A stretch of 64,000 nt of DNA, taken from the NCBI GenBank assembly GCA_958450365.1, contig CAUEEP010000731.1, positions 1,922,501 through 1,986,500 of the forward strand, given 5' to 3'. This document shows positions 58,101 through 61,100 of this stretch, in pieces (position 1 is the stretch's first letter; the number at the start of each line of letters is the position of its first letter). The notes below the pieces were generated by a model that had not been told where the DNA came from, did no database searches, and worked only from the letters and a program-made list of their open reading frames with translations. The stretch comes from Mesorhabditis belari. Its lineage: Eukaryota; Nematoda; Chromadorea; Rhabditida; Rhabditidae. Made by a program: the position numbers and the translations under genes.

Positions 58101-61100
58101 CTTCTTTAAATATACCTTTGGTTTCATCAAAAGGATCCACTATTTCTCTACAAAATGACTTTTGAGAGATTCCACAAAGCTTTTCTTTCGTGGAGTTTAT
58201 GGACTCCCAGACACAGCTAGTCAAAATGGCAAAGAGCCCGACTCATCATTTGAACAGTTTCTTTCACATAAACCTTCTTTGGTGTTTATATAAAAAAGAT
58301 AGAGCACATTCAATTACTTAAGTTGCCAAATTTGCAGGAAGATCCCACCAATGGTTTTTTCTAGATCACAGTTTGTAGTTTTTGTGAAAAAATGGCTTTT
58401 TCTTGAGCGAAGGCGCTGTTTGAATTTTCTTTTAAATGTCATTTTGTAGAGAATTAGTTAACTATTCTACTCATATCAAACGCATATTATTTGACGAAGT
58501 CGAATAGAAGTTTTAGACATTTTTTTGATTTTCGGCGCAGAGTCATAGTCCCCAACCCAATATTTTAATTTGGCTAAAAAGTACAGGATCGATTAACTCA
58601 AAAATTCCTCCCGAAGAGCTGAAAAGTTTGAAACACCGAGTTTTTCTATAAAAAGAATACTGCTGGAAATCTTTTAATATTAATATTTAATTAAAATATT
58701 AGGTATTCTGCTTTGATAACTAAAGCCGAAACACTTATTTTCAAAGAAATTAAAGCATAAAACTTTCTTGAAAACCATTCCCTTTGAAACACCACTTTTT
58801 CAATGACTTGAAAATGTAAATAAGTTGCAAAAATGTTCTAATAAACCAGAAAATACATTCTAAAGCTATTTGCGGTGTACTTTGAGCTCAAATTTTGTAA
58901 ACAACCCGATTTCTGGCACACTCAACTCTTCTATTTCTCCATTTGACACTAAATCGTTGCTGTGAGGGGAAATTGGAAGAATTGAATGCACCAGGAAGGG
59001 GATTTTTGCAAAACTTGAGCTCAAAGTACATCTAAAGACCAGCTTTCACGAACCTGGTCGAGTATTGGCTTTCGACGTGTTGGGCACGGATCAGAAGTGC
59101 GTCCAAATCGGCCAACACCATCATCAGATCTTCGCGAGTGGCTGGTGCTCCGTTTAGTTGTTCCCAGTTGCTCTGGAATGTTAAAATGAAATTTAAAAAG
59201 TTTTAAAATACCCAAAACTTTGCTATATTCATTTAGTCTTGTTTTAGCTGTTAAACCTTAGAATTTCTGATAAAGTTAAGCTTTTTCCACTTGAAATGAA
59301 ACCTTTGATCCTTAAAGCACCAGCTAGTCAATAATTGTTGAGTTACTGTAGAAATAAAGAGAATTAGTACCTTTAATAAGCTTTCTTATAGCCAAAACTT
59401 TGTTATATTCATTATTTCGTCGTGTCCCAGATTAGCGCACCATTAATTACAGTAGCTAACATGAATTTGACTCCATTTACTTTGAAACCTCAAATTTCTC
59501 AAATCAGGATTTAATTTGGATGTAAATGACGCGGAATTTAGGGAAATTACAGACAAATTTACAGCAAAAATGGATCCCAAAAATTTGGGCATAGTGACGA
59601 CGATAAAGCCGGAAAAAATCAGTCGCTTAGAACCCTATCTATCGGAAGGATGCGCCAGATGGAGAGCGATTACCCGGCCGTACAAAGAACACCTCGCCAG
59701 TCATTTAAGGATTTTTCTTTTTCTTTGTTGATGGCCCAAAAAGAAGCTATTCAGCTGTAAATTTCTACCAAGGGGTTTTCGGGGTCGGTGAATCGATTGG
59801 CCCTATCCACTATACACTGTTTTTGAACGTAAATCTGTCAGAGCTGCCAAAAACCTTCCCACTTACCTCCCAGGTCTCGATGGTGATCTTGGCAGTCTGT
59901 CCGGGTCTCAGCACTCGTTCTTGATCTTTCAGCCGATGCACGAGAATGATTTGATTTCCCTTCAAGACGACCAATGGCTCCGAGTGGAACCCACCGCTGC
60001 CCTGGTACTCGATCTCGAACTCCATCTTTCCTCCATAAGCGGTCACCTGAAAATTGTTTAGTATTTTGAAAAAGACTATTTGAAGATATTGAATGACAGA
60101 TAAAGATTAGCGGAATTTTTAGAAATTATTTAGAAAATAACCTTGTTGCCGAGGAACCTCTTGGGGAGTCGCCAGAACTGTTCGGGGCACTCCTCGTTGT
60201 AAGTGAGGAAGCCGGGTTTCCTGGAAAAGTAAAGGAAAATTTAGCAGACTAAAAGCATGAAATTTTTATTGAATCAACTAATTTCAGTCAATTCTTTCAA
60301 GAATTTTTAATATTTAAGTCATTTTCTTTGTTACATTGCCACAGGCCATTACCCTTCAAAATACCAAAATGATTAACTTAATTTTGAAACATAGACTTAA
60401 ACTTGCACTTTTCCTACGAAAGTACATCTGGATTTAAAGCTACGGTACTTATTTTACTCCTTAAAATCCCTTAGATTTTGCTTCACTATTATATGAAAAA
60501 CGAACGCAACTTATTTACGAAAAACGCCTTTTACGCACAACAGGCCCCGTCCACAAATTCAAGCGCTCAAAAGTTCCACCACATGGCCTACATTGCTTCG
60601 ATTGGGCCCAAATTTTTACACCATGTTGCGCTCGCCTATGCCCATTTATTGTAAAAATTTCAACTTGATAGCTTCACTACAAAAAATTTTGAAGTGACTT
60701 GATTTTTTTGTGCGCAAAAGACGCAAAAAAGACGTCGCACAAAGCAATAATGGCTTCCAATTTTTTTTTTGTAGTGAAGCTATCAAGTTGAAATTTTACA
60801 ATAAATGGGCATAGGCGAGCGCAACATGGTGTAAAAATTTGGGCTCAATCGAAGCAATGTAGGCCATGTGGTGGAACTTTTTAGCGCTTGAAGTTTGTGG
60901 GAAGGGCCTATTGTGCGCAAATGTCGTTGCGGTATCGTCATACTCTCAATTTTGACCTTAGACTTTCAATTTTAAAAGTAAAGGCAGAGTTTATGAAGAT
61001 ATGCGCTTCCAAAAGCACTCAGCCAACTTTGAAACTTGCACTTAAGTTTCAAACTTAATCTTAAACTTAACTTGCATTAAGAAAAAAAGAAACTTAACCT

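Noticed and set aside
57997..58224. 75-codon minus-strand ORF overlapping the 58041 element as a transposase
   Set aside because: It crosses the element's end and shows no mariner motif.
59516..59731. 71-codon plus-strand ORF (MDVNDAEFREITDKF...) as another nested gene
   Set aside because: Reasonable composition but single, without upstream signals or splice partners; too little to call.
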